Shown: positions 35,276-50,329 of the stretch, piece after piece | Position numbering within the stretch: position 1 is the stretch's first letter | Layout: each line of letters starts with the position of its first letter | Origin: Oscarella lobularis | Taxonomy: Eukaryota; Porifera; Homoscleromorpha; Homosclerophorida; Oscarellidae | Length of the DNA: 64,000 nucleotides | Direction: 5' to 3' | Assembly (NCBI RefSeq): GCF_947507565.1 | Contig: NC_089190.1 | Coordinates: forward strand, 1-64,000 | Position numbers and translations under genes: made by a program | Notes under the pieces: model-generated | Databases searched by the model: none | What the model was told of the DNA's origin: nothing | What the model saw: only the letters and a program-made list of their open reading frames with translations

Positions 35276-35475
35276 NNNNNNNNNNNNNNNNNNNNNNNNN
35301 NNNNNNNNNNNNNNNNNNNNNNNNNNNNNNNNNNNNNNNNNNNNNNNNNNNNNNNNNNNNNNNNNNNNNNNNNNNNNNNNNNNNNNNNNNNNNNNNNNNN
35401 NNNNNNNNNNNNNNNNNNNNNNNNNNNNNNNNNNNNNNNNNNNNNNNNNNNNNNNNNNNNNNNNNNNNNNNNNNN
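35276..35475. other. assembly gap, 200 N
   Basis: Exactly 200 N, a size often used as a placeholder. The left flank matches 43201 leftward; the right flank matches 30976 rightward at an offset of exactly 4500. Confidence 0.99.
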
Positions 35476-35926
35476 AGACGAATCAATTTTTCTTCTCGTC
35501 GGTGGTCAAATGATCAAAACAAATTCTGACTATGTTTACGTTCTGGATTGTGACAATTCTAAAGCGTATCAGGTTTTTATAATTACAAAATTATTCCATA
35601 TTTTTTGACTATTAGTTTAGATGGACGTCGATCCACAATTGGGAAAAGTTTTTGGTCACACATGTCATTGTGTGCAGAACGAAGACAAGACTACAGACGT
35701 CATTGTCTGTGGTGGAGTCGATTGGAATTGGTCACCTAGGCCAATTTTAAGCGGATTTTTTCTTGGTAAATAAATTCTGATTGTTTTAGCAACGTTTGCT
35801 TAATTAATCTTGCCTTGCAGACGTAAAGAACGACCCGTTCATGAAAATTAAACGAGAACTTCTGTCGTCGAGGCGGACGTCAGTTCCTGCAGAAAGTCCA
35901 TCTCGACGTCTTTCAATCAATCATTA
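35476..35926 (+). pseudogene. Kelch gene 3' exons, partial copy after the gap
   Basis: Repeats exons 3 (from 35476), 4 (35620-35764) and 5 (35820-35926) of the gene at 30080-31426, differing by only a few bases (for example GTCACC for GTCGCC near 35731, and GACCCG for GAACCG near 35829). The 5' part lies in the gap. Most likely the other allele of that gene. Confidence 0.85.
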
Positions 35927-36022
35927 ATTTCCAGTACAGAAAAGAAATCCTAAAAAGGCGCCTCAAATTTCACGACGTCCGCAATAGCTTCAGAAAGCCT
36001 CTGTTCCTCTTCTGTCCGTCAT

Positions 36023-36439
36023 TGTATGCCGCCTAAAGACGATATAAAATTAATAACGTTCATAAATCGAAAGAGAGGGAAAGGGGCCCCTCCTGCCTTT
36101 CTCTACTTTCTCACACGTCAGATTCACGTCGATGTCGCTCGCCATCCATCCTCGGTCTTCCATCTGATCTTAGGCGGCCTATTCGGCTTCCTCGTCGACG
36201 CCGAAAAAAGGTTTCAACGCGAATAAACGTGAATCGCTTCCCCGATCCGATTCCCAGAGTAAACATGTCGACGATCGACGACCAGCGTCTCATTCGACGT
36301 CGCATCTGGACGGGATAAATGCAGCAGTTTTCATTAAACAGCCGGCCAAACAGCTAAAAAAATTGAAACACTACTGCGCGTAGATAGATGTTTTATTTAC
36401 TTTTAACACTACTGCGCGTGCGCACTGGTTGCGAGAGAA
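36023..36439 (+). promoter_or_regulatory. Kelch-gene 5' region, third occurrence
   Basis: Near-identical to 31522-31885 up to about 36385, then, unlike there, it leads to the ATG of the second Kelch gene at 36440. Promoter function is inferred from position only. Confidence 0.5.
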
Positions 36440-38454
36440 ATGGCGTGGCTTCGTAAAAACGACGTCCCTGAAGATGACTCTCAATCCATCTCGCCCGAGA
36501 AACGGGTTTTTCATGAAAGCGCGTTGATCGACGATCATCTTCATCTCTTCGGTGGCTTCGATGGATTGAAACACTTTCCCCGCAATGAAATCTTTGTGAT
36601 GAATGTTAGAAGAGCGGAAAAAAAATGGATCCGTCGATTGACTCGAGGTCGAACGATTCCTCCACCTTGTTTTGGAGCACGATGTGTTGTCATCGACAAG
36701 ATGATCGATCTACTCATACGGGGGATACACAAAAGAGGGTCTTCGACTAGGAATCGTTTATCAATGGATCGAAGTAGCGACGCCCGTCGGAGAAAAGAAA
36801 CCGCACGAACGCGCATTCTGCTGTTTGTGTGCGATTAGATCAAGAATGATCATGTTTGGGGGACAGAGCGAAAAGAAGATTCCTCGCGAACAACTCCAGT
36901 CTGGGGCAACTCAGGATAAATCCAACCGGAGTAATGATATTTATGAATTTCAACTTGAAGAGGGAAATGAAAAAGGTGACTCAATAAATTTAATATCAAT
37001 TAGATAAATATTTGAAATATAATCTAGGAATGTGGTTGGATTTGGAATTAAGTGGAACACGGCCAGAACCACTTTTTGCCGCTGCCATGGCAACCATTGA
37101 CGAGCATCGAGCATTACTTCATGGAATTAACGTGGAGAAAAAAAAAATCACTCTTTTAATAAATTTAGATCGAAAAGTAAACCAGCATAGTTAAATATAA
37201 ATACTGTTTAGTAATATTTTTAGTTGTGGACGATCATTGATTTCGATCTGAAACCATCACCAAGACATAGCCATACGATTTGTCAATTAGTTGCAGAAGG
37301 ATTAGAAGACGAATCAATTTGTCTTCTTGTTGGTGGTTCAATGGTTGAGAAAACAAATTCTGACTATGTTTACGTTCTTGATTGTGACAATTCCAAAGCG
37401 TATCAGGTTGTTATAATTTTATTTCTATTGAATGTTTAAATAATTTTCGGTTTAGATGGACGTCGATCCACAATTGGGAAAAGTTCTGGGGCACTCATGT
37501 TATTGTGTACAGACCAAAGACAAGACTACTGGCGTCATTTTCACTGGTGGATTCGATTGGGATTGGTCGTATAGGTCCATTTTAAGCGAGTTTTGTCTGG
37601 GTAAATAAATTCTAATTGATTTAGTGACGTTTCATTAATTAACCGTTCTTTGCAGACGTAAACAACGACCTCTTCATTAAAATTAAACAAGAACGTTCAT
37701 CTTGGCGTCTTTCAATTCCAAGAGGCAGAGAAGATGTTGAAATGATGCAACACGAGTTGGAGCGCTTGCGACGAAGATGCCCTGAAATGAACGAAGAGAA
37801 AACGTCTATCAGGTTGTTTATTGCGTTGAAGATAATTGTAAATGATAACGTAAGTTTATTCTTTATTCAGACAAGAACTGGCTTCTGCCCGACGCTTTAT
37901 TCAGGATAAAGACGAAGAAATCACTCAAATAAGGTCAAGTAATATTGTAAATATTGTTGTTTTTATGGTAACTATAAATATGTTTAATGTAATTTTTAAC
38001 GTGAATTTTTGTGTTTTCAGAGAAGAACTGATCTCTTCTCATCGTCTTACGGAGCGTAAAGACGGAGAAACGGCTCAAATCAGGTTATTTATTAAAAATA
38101 ATAAAAATTTTGGTGTCAAATTTTAATAATAGGCAAGAATTGGCGTCTGTTCAAAGGGAAGCATCTTCAGCTCAAGGTCGCCTTGAGCAGCAAATTTGCC
38201 AAAAGGACGAACAGATTTCTTCCATCAGGTTCCAAAGAGAAATATTAAGTATAATTTTAAGAGTTTTCAACTTTTAAGGGAGGAACTTACATCAGTGCAA
38301 AGCCACCGTAATGTTGCATTGACGCGCTGCGAAACCCTTGAAGCATCTCGTGACGAGATGAAGCGACGCCTCGACGAGTTCACTGACGTGTTGAACATTA
38401 GTCCAGACGAAGTTCACCTGTCTAGACAAAGCCTCGGTTCAGGATCATTTGCGG
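36440..38454 (+). pseudogene. Kelch / coiled-coil / kinase-start gene, frameshifted and cut
   Basis: Exons by homology and splice borders: 36440-36975, 37028-37176, 37224-37406, 37456-37600, 37656-37812, 37871-37933, 38021-38083, 38133-38228, 38279-38454. The first four repeat the Kelch propeller of the gene at 30080. A net +4 indel after CVVIDKMI (near 36705) shifts the frame to a stop at 36836-36838. Exons 5-9 encode a heptad-rich coiled coil; exons 6 and 7 are both 63 nt (three heptads) and start with similar residues (QELASAR, EELISSH). The last exon ends in SRQSLGSGSFAG, the glycine loop of a protein kinase, at a good donor site. The kinase body never follows: an ACN array begins within 30 bp. 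The ancestral gene was probably Kelch plus coiled coil plus kinase. Confidence 0.78.
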
Positions 38455-38484
38455 GTGAATGCCATAAGTAGTTCATTATTTAAC

Positions 38485-40140
38485 CTAATTACTACAACTA
38501 CTCCAACTACTACAACTACTACAACTACTGCAACTACTGCAATGACTGCAACTACTGCAACTACTACAACTACTACAACTACTACAACTACTCCAACTAC
38601 TGCAACTACTGCAATGACTGCAACTACTGCAACTACTACAACTACTGCAATGACTTCAACGACTGCAACTACTACAACTACTACAACTACTACAACTACT
38701 ACAACCACTCCAACTACTGCAACTACTGCAATGACTGCAACTACTGCAACTACTACAACTACTGCAATGACTTCAACGACTGCAACTACTACAACTACTA
38801 CAACTACTGCAATGACTGCAACTACTACAACTACTCCAACTACTGCAACTACTACAACTACTGCAACTACTGCAACTACTGCAATGACTGCAACTACTGC
38901 AACTACTACAACTACTACAACTACTGCAACTACTATAACTACTACAACTACTACAACTACTACAACCACTCCAACTACTGCAACTACTGCAATGACTGCA
39001 ACTACTGCAACTACTACAACTACTACAACTACTGCAATGACTGCAACTACTACAACTACTCCAACTACTCCAACTACTCCAACTACTGCAACTACTGCAA
39101 TGACTGCAACTACTGCAACTACTACAACTACTACAACTACTACAACTACTCCAACTACTGCAACTACTGCAATGACTGCAACTACTGCAACTACTACAAC
39201 TACTGCAATGACTTCAACGACTGCAACTACTACAACTACTACAACTACTACAACCACTCCAACTACTGCAACTACTGCAATGACTGCAACTACTGCAACT
39301 ACTACAACTACTGCAATGACTTCAACGACTGCAACTACTACAACTACTACAACTACTGCAATGACTGCAACTACTACAACTACTCCAACTACTCCAACTA
39401 CTCCAACTACTGCAACTACTGCAATGACTGCAACTACTGCAACTACTACAACTACTACAACTACTACAACTACTCCAACTACTGCAACTACTGCAATGAC
39501 TGCAACTACTGCAACTACTACAACTACTGCAATGACTTCAACGACTGCAACTACTACAACTACTACAACTACTACAACCACTCCAACTACTGCAACTACT
39601 GCAATGACTGCAACTACTGCAACTACTACAACTACTGCAATGACTTCAACGACTGCAACTACTACAACTACTACAACTACTGCAATGACTGCAACTACTA
39701 CAACTACTCCAACTACTCCAACTACTCCAACTACTGCAACTACTGCAATGACTGCAACTACTGCAACTACTACAACTACTACAACTACTACAACCACTCC
39801 AACTACTGCAACTACTGCAATGACTGCAACTACTGCAATGACTGCAACGACTGAAACTACTGCAACGACTGTAATCTCTGCAACTACTGCAACTACTACA
39901 ACTACGGCAACTACTGCAACTACTGCAATGACTGCTACTACTACAACTACTGCAACTACTGCAACTATGACTTGCAACGACTGAAACTACTGCAACTTCT
40001 ACAACTACTGCAACTACTACAACTACTGCAACTACTACAACTACTGCAACTACTACTGCATCTACTGCAACGACTACAACTACTGCAATGAACTCAACGA
40101 CTGAAACTACTGCAACTACTGCAACTACTACAACTACTGC
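38485..40140. repeat. ACN trinucleotide array, second locus
   Basis: 1.65 kb of ACT/ACA/GCA triplets with repeated larger blocks (for example the TTCAACGACTGCAACTACTA variant about every 100-300 bp). Same repeat family as 24360-25355. It separates the kinase glycine loop from the SMIM12/PhnZ-like block. Confidence 0.95.
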
Positions 40141-40268
40141 GGATGGATGGATGGACGGATGGATGGATAGATGGATGGATATGGATGGATGGATGGATGG
40201 ATTGATTGATGGATGGATGGATGGATGGATGGATGGATTGATGGATGGATGGATGGATTGATGGATGA
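40140..40268. repeat. (GGAT)n microsatellite
   Basis: About 30 GGAT units with a few GATT changes. Its right end is exactly where homology to the first copy of the locus (32335 onward, TTTCCGCCCATCCGAAGCG) starts, so it marks a rearrangement border. Confidence 0.95.
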
Positions 40269-40653
40269 ACATATTTCCGCCCATCCGAAGCGATATGAGA
40301 AGGAAGAAAAAAACTGCGCTTCGCGTGCATGGAACTCTTCACGTGACTTCAGAACAAGGTAAGGTCCCGGACAATTTCAAGAGAGTCATCCTATTTTACT
40401 TTCAAAGTGCGCCTGGTTTTTTATGAAATTATGCCTTGGTTTGCATGACGTCATCCTTCCTCACATGGTCCATGACGTAAGCTATCTCTGCACAATAAGA
40501 TCTTCAAAAAGACATCGGATTTCAGAACATTAGATAAGGAATAAATTAGATAAATGAAAGACGGTGAAAAAAGCATTTCACTATTTTTATTTAATTAAAA
40601 GAGTACGCAATTGCACAATTTGACCACGGATTTGACAAAGCAATTTCGTATCT

Positions 40654-40935
40654 CTAATCGACTGTCTTTTTCCCTCGCATTCGCTCCTTTTCGGTCATTC
40701 CCCGTCCTGGCTGCCATTCGAGAATGCTCGGTCCTTGATCGAGAGTCTTGCCCTCGCTCAATTCTCGTAGCAATCTCTCATCTCTTTCCTCTTGGACGCT
40801 TTTCGGATGAGTGACGACTTTTTGGCTGCGAAACTTCGATTCTAAACCATAACCCACTGCGCCTATAGCAATGGCCACCGGCAAAACGATGACTGGAAAG
40901 CGGGAACGCGCAAAATTGACGAGAATGTTCCACAT
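40654..40935 (-). CDS. SMIM12: SMIM12-like small membrane protein, copy 2
   Basis: 93 residues, differing from the copy at 32734 by a few residues (for example ESKFRSQK for ESKYRRQK and GMTEKE for GITEKE). Same MW start and PVAIAIGAVGYGLE membrane segment. Again 24 bp from the divergent PhnZ-like gene. The few differences are what allelic or very recent copies would show. Confidence 0.82.
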   Translation of the reverse strand: MWNILVNFARSRFPVIVLPVAIAIGAVGYGLESKFRSQKVVTHPKSVQEERDERLLRELSEGKTLDQGPSILEWQPGRGMTEKERMRGKKTVD

Positions 40936-40959
40936 CGTTAGCGCGCGTTTACCCAAAAG

Positions 40960-41608
40960 ATGGCGGACACTGGAGAACGTATTACGAGCCTTTTTGCGCT
41001 CTATCGCGACTATGGCAACACGGACTACATTGGAGAGTCTGTTTCGCAAATTCAGCATATGGTTCAATGCGCAGAACTCGCTGAAAAAGAAGGCTACGAC
41101 GAAGACGTCGTATTAGGCGCGTTTTTTCACGACGTCGGTCACCTAATCGGTCTCAAAGACTCGTCGTACGGTCGAATGGGTCAACTAGGTACAGTAAATC
41201 ACGAAGAAGTGGGCGCTCGTTATTTAAAATCGATCGGATTCTCCGATACGATTTGTAACATCGTTCGAGGTCACGTGTCAGCTAAACGGTAAAAAATAAT
41301 TTTCTAGTCGCACTTTTTTTCATAATACATTCTTTTTTTTGATTAATTATTTAAGATATCTGGTCTATAAAGAGCCTCATTATTACGAGTCTCTCTCTGA
41401 TGCTAGTAAAGGTACGTTGGTTCATCAAGGTGGAGCTATGAGTGAAGAAGAAGCGAGGGACTTTGAAAATTTTCCCTCGTTTCGGGCAATTCTTCGCATG
41501 CGCTATTGGGACGACAAAGCAAAAGATCCTAGTATTCCTGTCAGTGAAGAATCTCTGAAAAAATATGAGAAACTTAGCAGGAAATTATTAGGCAACGTTG
41601 CCCAATAA
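40960..41608 (+). CDS. PhnZ-like HD-domain phosphonate oxygenase, copy 2
   Basis: Exons 40960-41288 and 41356-41608; 193 residues, all putative metal and substrate residues kept (DYIGE, FFHDVGH, NHEEVGA, GHVSAKR, YWDDKAKDP). It differs from copy 1 at only two or three residues (SLFALY for TLFALY; LGNVAQ for LDNVAQ). Few amino-acid changes alongside more frequent intron and spacer indels indicate purifying selection. Function as for copy 1, by family. Confidence 0.85.
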
Positions 41609-42611
41609 AAAAATGATCTCTTCAAGCTGAGTTTGTGACCATGCAAACTGGTGCAGCATCTAATTACCATTGGATCACGCGATCCTTTCACTCCCGGCTA
41701 ATGAGAATGAGTAATGTCAACATTTCTACGTCATCTGCCGGCGGTTACTCCTATATATTGTATGTACATTTGAAGGCACTCGTTATCTCTATATACAGTC
41801 ATGAGAGTATTGCATTTGACTCGTTTAAATACAATATGCCAATCAAACAGCGAAGCTTTGACAAGAAAAGGGACCCGTAATAATATTACACGTACCTTTT
41901 CTCTATGGAATTTGGTAACCAAACTTTATGAACACCTAAGAGTCTTTAATTATTTATTTCTTTGAAGACTTATCAGTTAATTCTTCATAGTTAGACCAGA
42001 CAGGTAGCTGATTGTTTTTTTTCCATACTAAAATAAAACATCACCATGAAACCATCATCAACACCTGCCCCTAGGAAACGAAACCAATTCACTTAGACCG
42101 GCATTGCGCCTAAACGACTGAACTGATTAAAAACCACCAAATATGCTCGAGGATAGAGCTTTCGCACGAGCCATAGCACGCTTAGATCTGTGCCGGCATC
42201 TCTATACCCAAGTCCCTATATATTGACGTGGTCGTTTGAAAGCCTGAAGCACCTATCGTTTGAAACTAGTCAGTAAGTGTACTCTGTCTTGTTTCAGTGC
42301 ACTGAAAATTCAATTAAAAGGACTTTTACATTTTCTGCCGGGGTTTAGACTCTGAGCCTATTCAATAAAGTGACGTATAAAATTCAGGAGGAGTGAAGTT
42401 TTATATAAAATGTAAGGTGCCGTGATTTAGACTCTGAGCCTAATCCCTGCTGTCGTGCTTTAGACTGCCTCAGGTTTAGTAAAAACAGGCCCTAAGCTTT
42501 AGAAAAAAATTAGGAAAAATTAATAAATTAATCAGACGACACTCTCTTCTATACACCTACAGGGAAACGATGGCAAGATAAAGGTTTGCAAGCACAGCAA
42601 AGATTTTTTAA
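41609..42611. other. intergenic spacer, second copy
   Basis: Matches 33689-34692 with scattered substitutions and indels. No gene seen. Confidence 0.6.
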
Positions 42612-44365
42612 TTAATTATCATCATTATCCGACAGTTCTTGACTCACTGCAGTTGCACCGATCCACATCCACGCGGAGACGTCTTCGCCGGCAACGCGCA
42701 CCGTACCAAGACGAAGACGCGACTCGTTTTCCGCTAACCAGTCGACTGCCATCGTCCAATATCGAGCCATGGATTTTCTAAACAGAGATGAATAGTATAT
42801 TTTCAGAATCAACATTCAGTACCGATCACGAGGCGAAATTAGTTTGTCGCGTAAGACTTTTTGGGCTATGTAAGGTTTTCGTGCGCGGCGTTTTGACTGT
42901 TCCTCCACCGCTTCTGTATTACAATATATAATTAGACAAATAAATATTATATTTGCATCTGTACCTATTATTCCATTGACTAAGGCGAACATCAACTTCT
43001 CGTCTTTCTCTTTTCGCTTTTTATACCAATAAGCAAGACGTACGAGAAGTAGACAAGTTAAAGGGACTAGAGTGCCTTTGTTCACAATGGAGTGATCGTA
43101 CTTTTTACGTACCTGAAATGACTATGAAGACGAGTCGACGTAACTTTTCTAGAGCCATGAAAAATTGACAGCTGAACGGATGAAAAGGCGTCTCTGATTC
43201 GAGAGTAGCGATCACGTCTATACTCTCCAAATCATTCAAAACAGAACCATCAGACGAACGAAGTCTAAAAAGAAAAAAGAGTATGAAGTTGTTAGCGTAT
43301 CATCAATGTATGATAATTACTTCATCTGCCAGTGAGGATTGACTAGAAAGAGAAAGAGAACTGCTTCAATATCCGAGTCCCTATATGTCATATACGCCGG
43401 CAAATTAATAGTCATGCATAGTGAGAGTCGACTAGAGGACTACTGTATACAGAAGTCCATATATTAGCAGAGATGTGAGAGTCGATTAGTTATAGGAGCA
43501 CCCTATTGTGCATTGTAGTGACACACAATACAACGAGGAATAGTAACCTTCATGAAGGTCAGGACTAGCCAATAGACAAGCCATGTTTTCCGAATCAATT
43601 AGTTCTGGGGAGACCCACTAAAAAATCAATCAAGCTACTTTTACCTTGTATCTTTCTGAATCATTTCTTTCAGTTCTTTCAGTGTCAAGCTTCGACTTTT
43701 AACTCCCAACTGGCAGTCATAACGCCCTAGAGAAGATGTCATCCAATTTTTTATTCTCTACACAAAGAAACACTGTTACCTGCTATGGTGCTAAGTATTT
43801 CTCCCATTTCCACAGCAACTCCCATAATTCGAACAAGTGAATCGTCTTCAATGCAAAACGTCTACGATATCCCTCCAATTAGATTCATGCACCTTCCCCA
43901 ATATTTGCCATTACCTTATTCATGTCGCTATCACCCTGGCAACGTAGAAAAACTAGAAAAAATACCTATACAAAACATTCAAAAAGAAGTTTTCCTACTG
44001 TCTTTTGCTCGAAGCTCTTTCTCTCTCGCCGATTCGGCGATTAGGACATAGGCAATATAGATAAATACGCCAAGAGAAAAGATCGTTCCACCAACGATAA
44101 AACCGTTGGGCAAATCCCAAATAAGCCATCGTCGATTCTTCGAACTCCTCTGGATACGTCTTCGAACTATCCCGTCGGTCTCATCGACGCTTCGTGGCTC
44201 GATTCGACGCCGCGGTTGGCTGACGACGCTACTAGGGTCCCCTTTCGTCTTTCGTAGCTGATCGTGCCAGTATTTTCGAGTAGAAGCGTTCGTAATCGGG
44301 CCTGGGTTAAAGCCAAGCCTTCGCAAGCGAACAATAAGCTGGACGTCGGTTAGATTCGAACTCAT
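42612..44365 (-). CDS. LEMD2: LEM2 inner nuclear membrane protein, complete
   Basis: Exons 44365-43999, 43952-43915, 43861-43780, 43726-43645, 43264-43113, 43075-42965, 42913-42823, 42777-42612; 1089 nt, 362 residues. The N-terminal LEM domain (LTDVQLIVRLRRLGFNPGPI, then TRKYWHDQL) binds BAF in relatives. A first membrane segment (about residues 93-113, IVGGTIFSLGVFIYIAYVL) precedes a lumenal part with Cys residues, a second membrane segment (LVPLTCLLLVRLAYWY), and the MSC winged helix (VLRDKLISPRDR, MAVDWLAENESRLR, WMWIG). LEM2 acts in nuclear envelope structure and ESCRT-dependent resealing. The protein stops soon after the winged helix (SDNDDN), so it is shorter than vertebrate LEMD2. Phases agree at every junction. 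Confidence 0.88.
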
Positions 44366-44613
44366 TCAAGACATGTAGCGCACGTTGGCTCTCTGCTGAT
44401 GACGTTGAGGTGATGACGCGCGAAACAAGTCTCTTTACTTAGCTCTCATAAAACTCGGAAATCAAAAAACACGGTTTGTCAACAGTTCAAGCGTGAAAGA
44501 TGACGCTTGTAACTTTTGCAACTTTCGCAAATGGACCCACTGAAACGTCAGCAAGATCCTTCCACTTTCTCTTCAACCCCTAAAAAAGACATTTTCGAAA
44601 AGAAAACATTCAA

Positions 44614-48474
<3,861 letters not shown>

Positions 48475-48489
48475 CTAGAAGAAGAAAAG

Positions 48490-48890
48490 AACTGAGTCGA
48501 TGCCGAAAAGTCCCTGCACGACGTAAAAAAAGACTTCGCCTAAGAAGAGCGATTCCGAACGGCCTTCGGAGCTTTTTTCCCTTGTCACGATCAATGTTTC
48601 CTCTTCGTTCTTTACGTAGAGCAATGGCTTCAATTTCAACAAGCGGAAAAACGCTTACTTTCTCCATTTCGCCGCCAAAAGTCCAACCCGTAGAACGAGC
48701 GTGCGCAGAAGAAATTGCGTCATAAGCACGTGGTCCCATTAGTTCATTTATACGAACATCATCCTTCGATTTCAACACAGACTAACAGATCGAAATTCTT
48801 CTCGGACTATTTGAGAAGTTCCTTCTTTCAATGAAACAGCACGTTGTCTACTGTATATAAATGAATTCTTTATTTTTTGCATTGTAGGCC
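48490..48890 (-). other. coding-like exons upstream of ISWI, unassigned
   Basis: On the minus strand, frames such as KSKDDVRINELMGPRAYDAI and STGWTFGGEMEK end at a good donor (GTAAGC) and look like real protein. They do not match the ISWI N-terminus known to me. They could be 5' ISWI exons or the end of another gene. Confidence 0.35.
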
Positions 48891-49012
48891 GGCGCTGAAC
48901 AGATTAAATTAGCGGTACAAAGTAGCGAATGCGATAAACTTGTACCCTAGGCCTCAATAGTGGCGCGCATTCCCAAACCCGGACATTACGGGTCTTTGAC
49001 TACGAGTCCAAG

Positions 49013-49530
49013 ATGGCGGCTAAAAGCTTCGTGCAAGAGGTTGCAATCGAAACCAAAGGAAGAGGCTACGTAGCAGAGACACCAATTGCTCAAGGAGTAA
49101 TCGTCATGGAAGAAAAGCCGTTCGCGTTCGTCGTAAAGGATGTCATGGAGGAGATATAGTGTGCCACGAATGTTTCCCCAGGTCCAAAAGCAGCCGAAAA
49201 GACGTTTACCTTGTTCACATCGCTTCTCGCAGGTCAAAAAAAGCTGTATAGATGCTCGAAGTGCCAATTCGCACGTCGCTGCGGAAAGCATTGCCAGGTA
49301 CAAGGACACGCCCCCGCGTTGTAGTTGTCACTCTGCGTAGGTATGGTAAACATGAACTCGTGCATCTTTTTTTATTCACGAATATGACTGTCGACGATCC
49401 TAGCTCTCAGTATATTTTACTCTTGTTATTTATTTATTTTTTCTGCAGAAAGTGGAGTGGACAATGCACAAGAGCGAATGTCCGAGATTGCAGAAGACGC
49501 CTAGACCTTTATAGAACGAAACGATTTGCC
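49013..49530 (+). pseudogene. SMYD-like (SET/MYND) gene remnant
   Basis: Starts MAAKSFVQEVAIETKGRGYV, the beginning of the SET domain of SMYD proteins (…GRGLVAT…GEVV…P). The frame meets TAG at 49157, while the neighbouring frame reads VCHECFP, the first half of a MYND zinc finger. LYRCSKCQFARRCGKHCQ then continues the MYND finger up to a donor at 49297, and after an acceptor at 49448 the frame reads VEWTMHKSECPRLQ, completing it. The remaining SET sequence is not found downstream to 50200, where only isolated frames such as ILKAMNKKSS occur. SMYD proteins are lysine methyltransferases; this copy appears inactive. Confidence 0.7.
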
Positions 49531-50220
49531 TGTTAGGACGAACAATGGACCAACTCGACGTCAGCCTAATAATAAATAAAATAAATTTGCGTGATTCACA
49601 CTTTTCCTTCTTAGATTTTGAAAGCGATGAACAAGAAGAGTTCAATTCTTGATTTACTCTCAAGTAAGTAAGAATTTCTCATAAATGCAGAAGAGAAAAG
49701 TTTTCATAGATTATTCGGTTGCGTGTTAAGATCCAAACGAAATCCTCAATCCTCAATTGAAAGACGTCTTGCTTCACAACACATATGTGCTTTCTCGATG
49801 ATATATTTACATCGGTCATGATTTGGATATGGATTTGTTTGAACAACTCATGGGTCAGGCATTCTTTATGATTTTATTAGAATACCAATACAGAGGTACC
49901 TCTTTATTTTAGTATCGTCGCAACGGATTGAAGACGAAGGGTTTCTTGAATTGGGAAGATAAAAGAAGACCATCCGGCCTCAATACGCTACCAAGACAAT
50001 CCGACCCACGTTTTGTTTCAAACGGACGCTTTTCAGCAGTCTTGTCGTCATGGTGATAGGGTTTGCTTCATTGACTTGAATTGAGTTTTTCTCCAAGAAG
50101 TTTAGTTCAAACAGTTTTTTTTCTTTTCTTCTTCAGTTGAATTATTTTGCGTTTGGTTAGGATACTGATTATTGAATTTGGTCAAAAGATTGAGATCCTT
50201 AGATTATTTTCATTGCAGAG
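49531..50220. other. intergenic, no clear gene
   Basis: AT-rich sequence following the SMYD-like remnant. It may hold decayed exons of that gene, but none can be supported. Confidence 0.4.
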
Positions 50221-50232
50221 CTTGAATTTCGG

Positions 50233-50311
50233 CACGTGTGGCACGTGTGGCACGTGATAGCGACAGAAAAAACTTGACACGTGATTAGACAGGCGACGTC
50301 ATTGTCACGTG
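50233..50311. promoter_or_regulatory. cluster of five CACGTG E-boxes
   Basis: CACGTG occurs at 50233, 50242, 50251, 50278 and 50306, the first three exactly nine bases apart. A CCAAT box (CCCATTGG) follows at 50326. Such palindromes bind bHLH-ZIP factors (USF, Myc/Max, TFE families). The position fits a promoter for the + strand transcription unit that seems to begin near 50330. Confidence 0.7.
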
Positions 50312-50329
50312 TCCGTCGTCCTTTCCCAT

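Noticed and set aside
30080-38454. Kelch copies as a genuine triple tandem array
   Set aside because: The copy at 35476 is almost identical to that at 30976 and is joined only through N, so allelic duplication explains it better; only two distinct Kelch genes are supported.
38449-39984. 511-codon Thr-rich and 510-codon Val-rich frames
   Set aside because: Same trinucleotide artefact as at 24360.
43979-44365. A separate small emerin-like gene (LEM domain plus one membrane segment)
   Set aside because: A donor inside its end joins in phase through seven further exons to an MSC domain, making one LEM2 gene.
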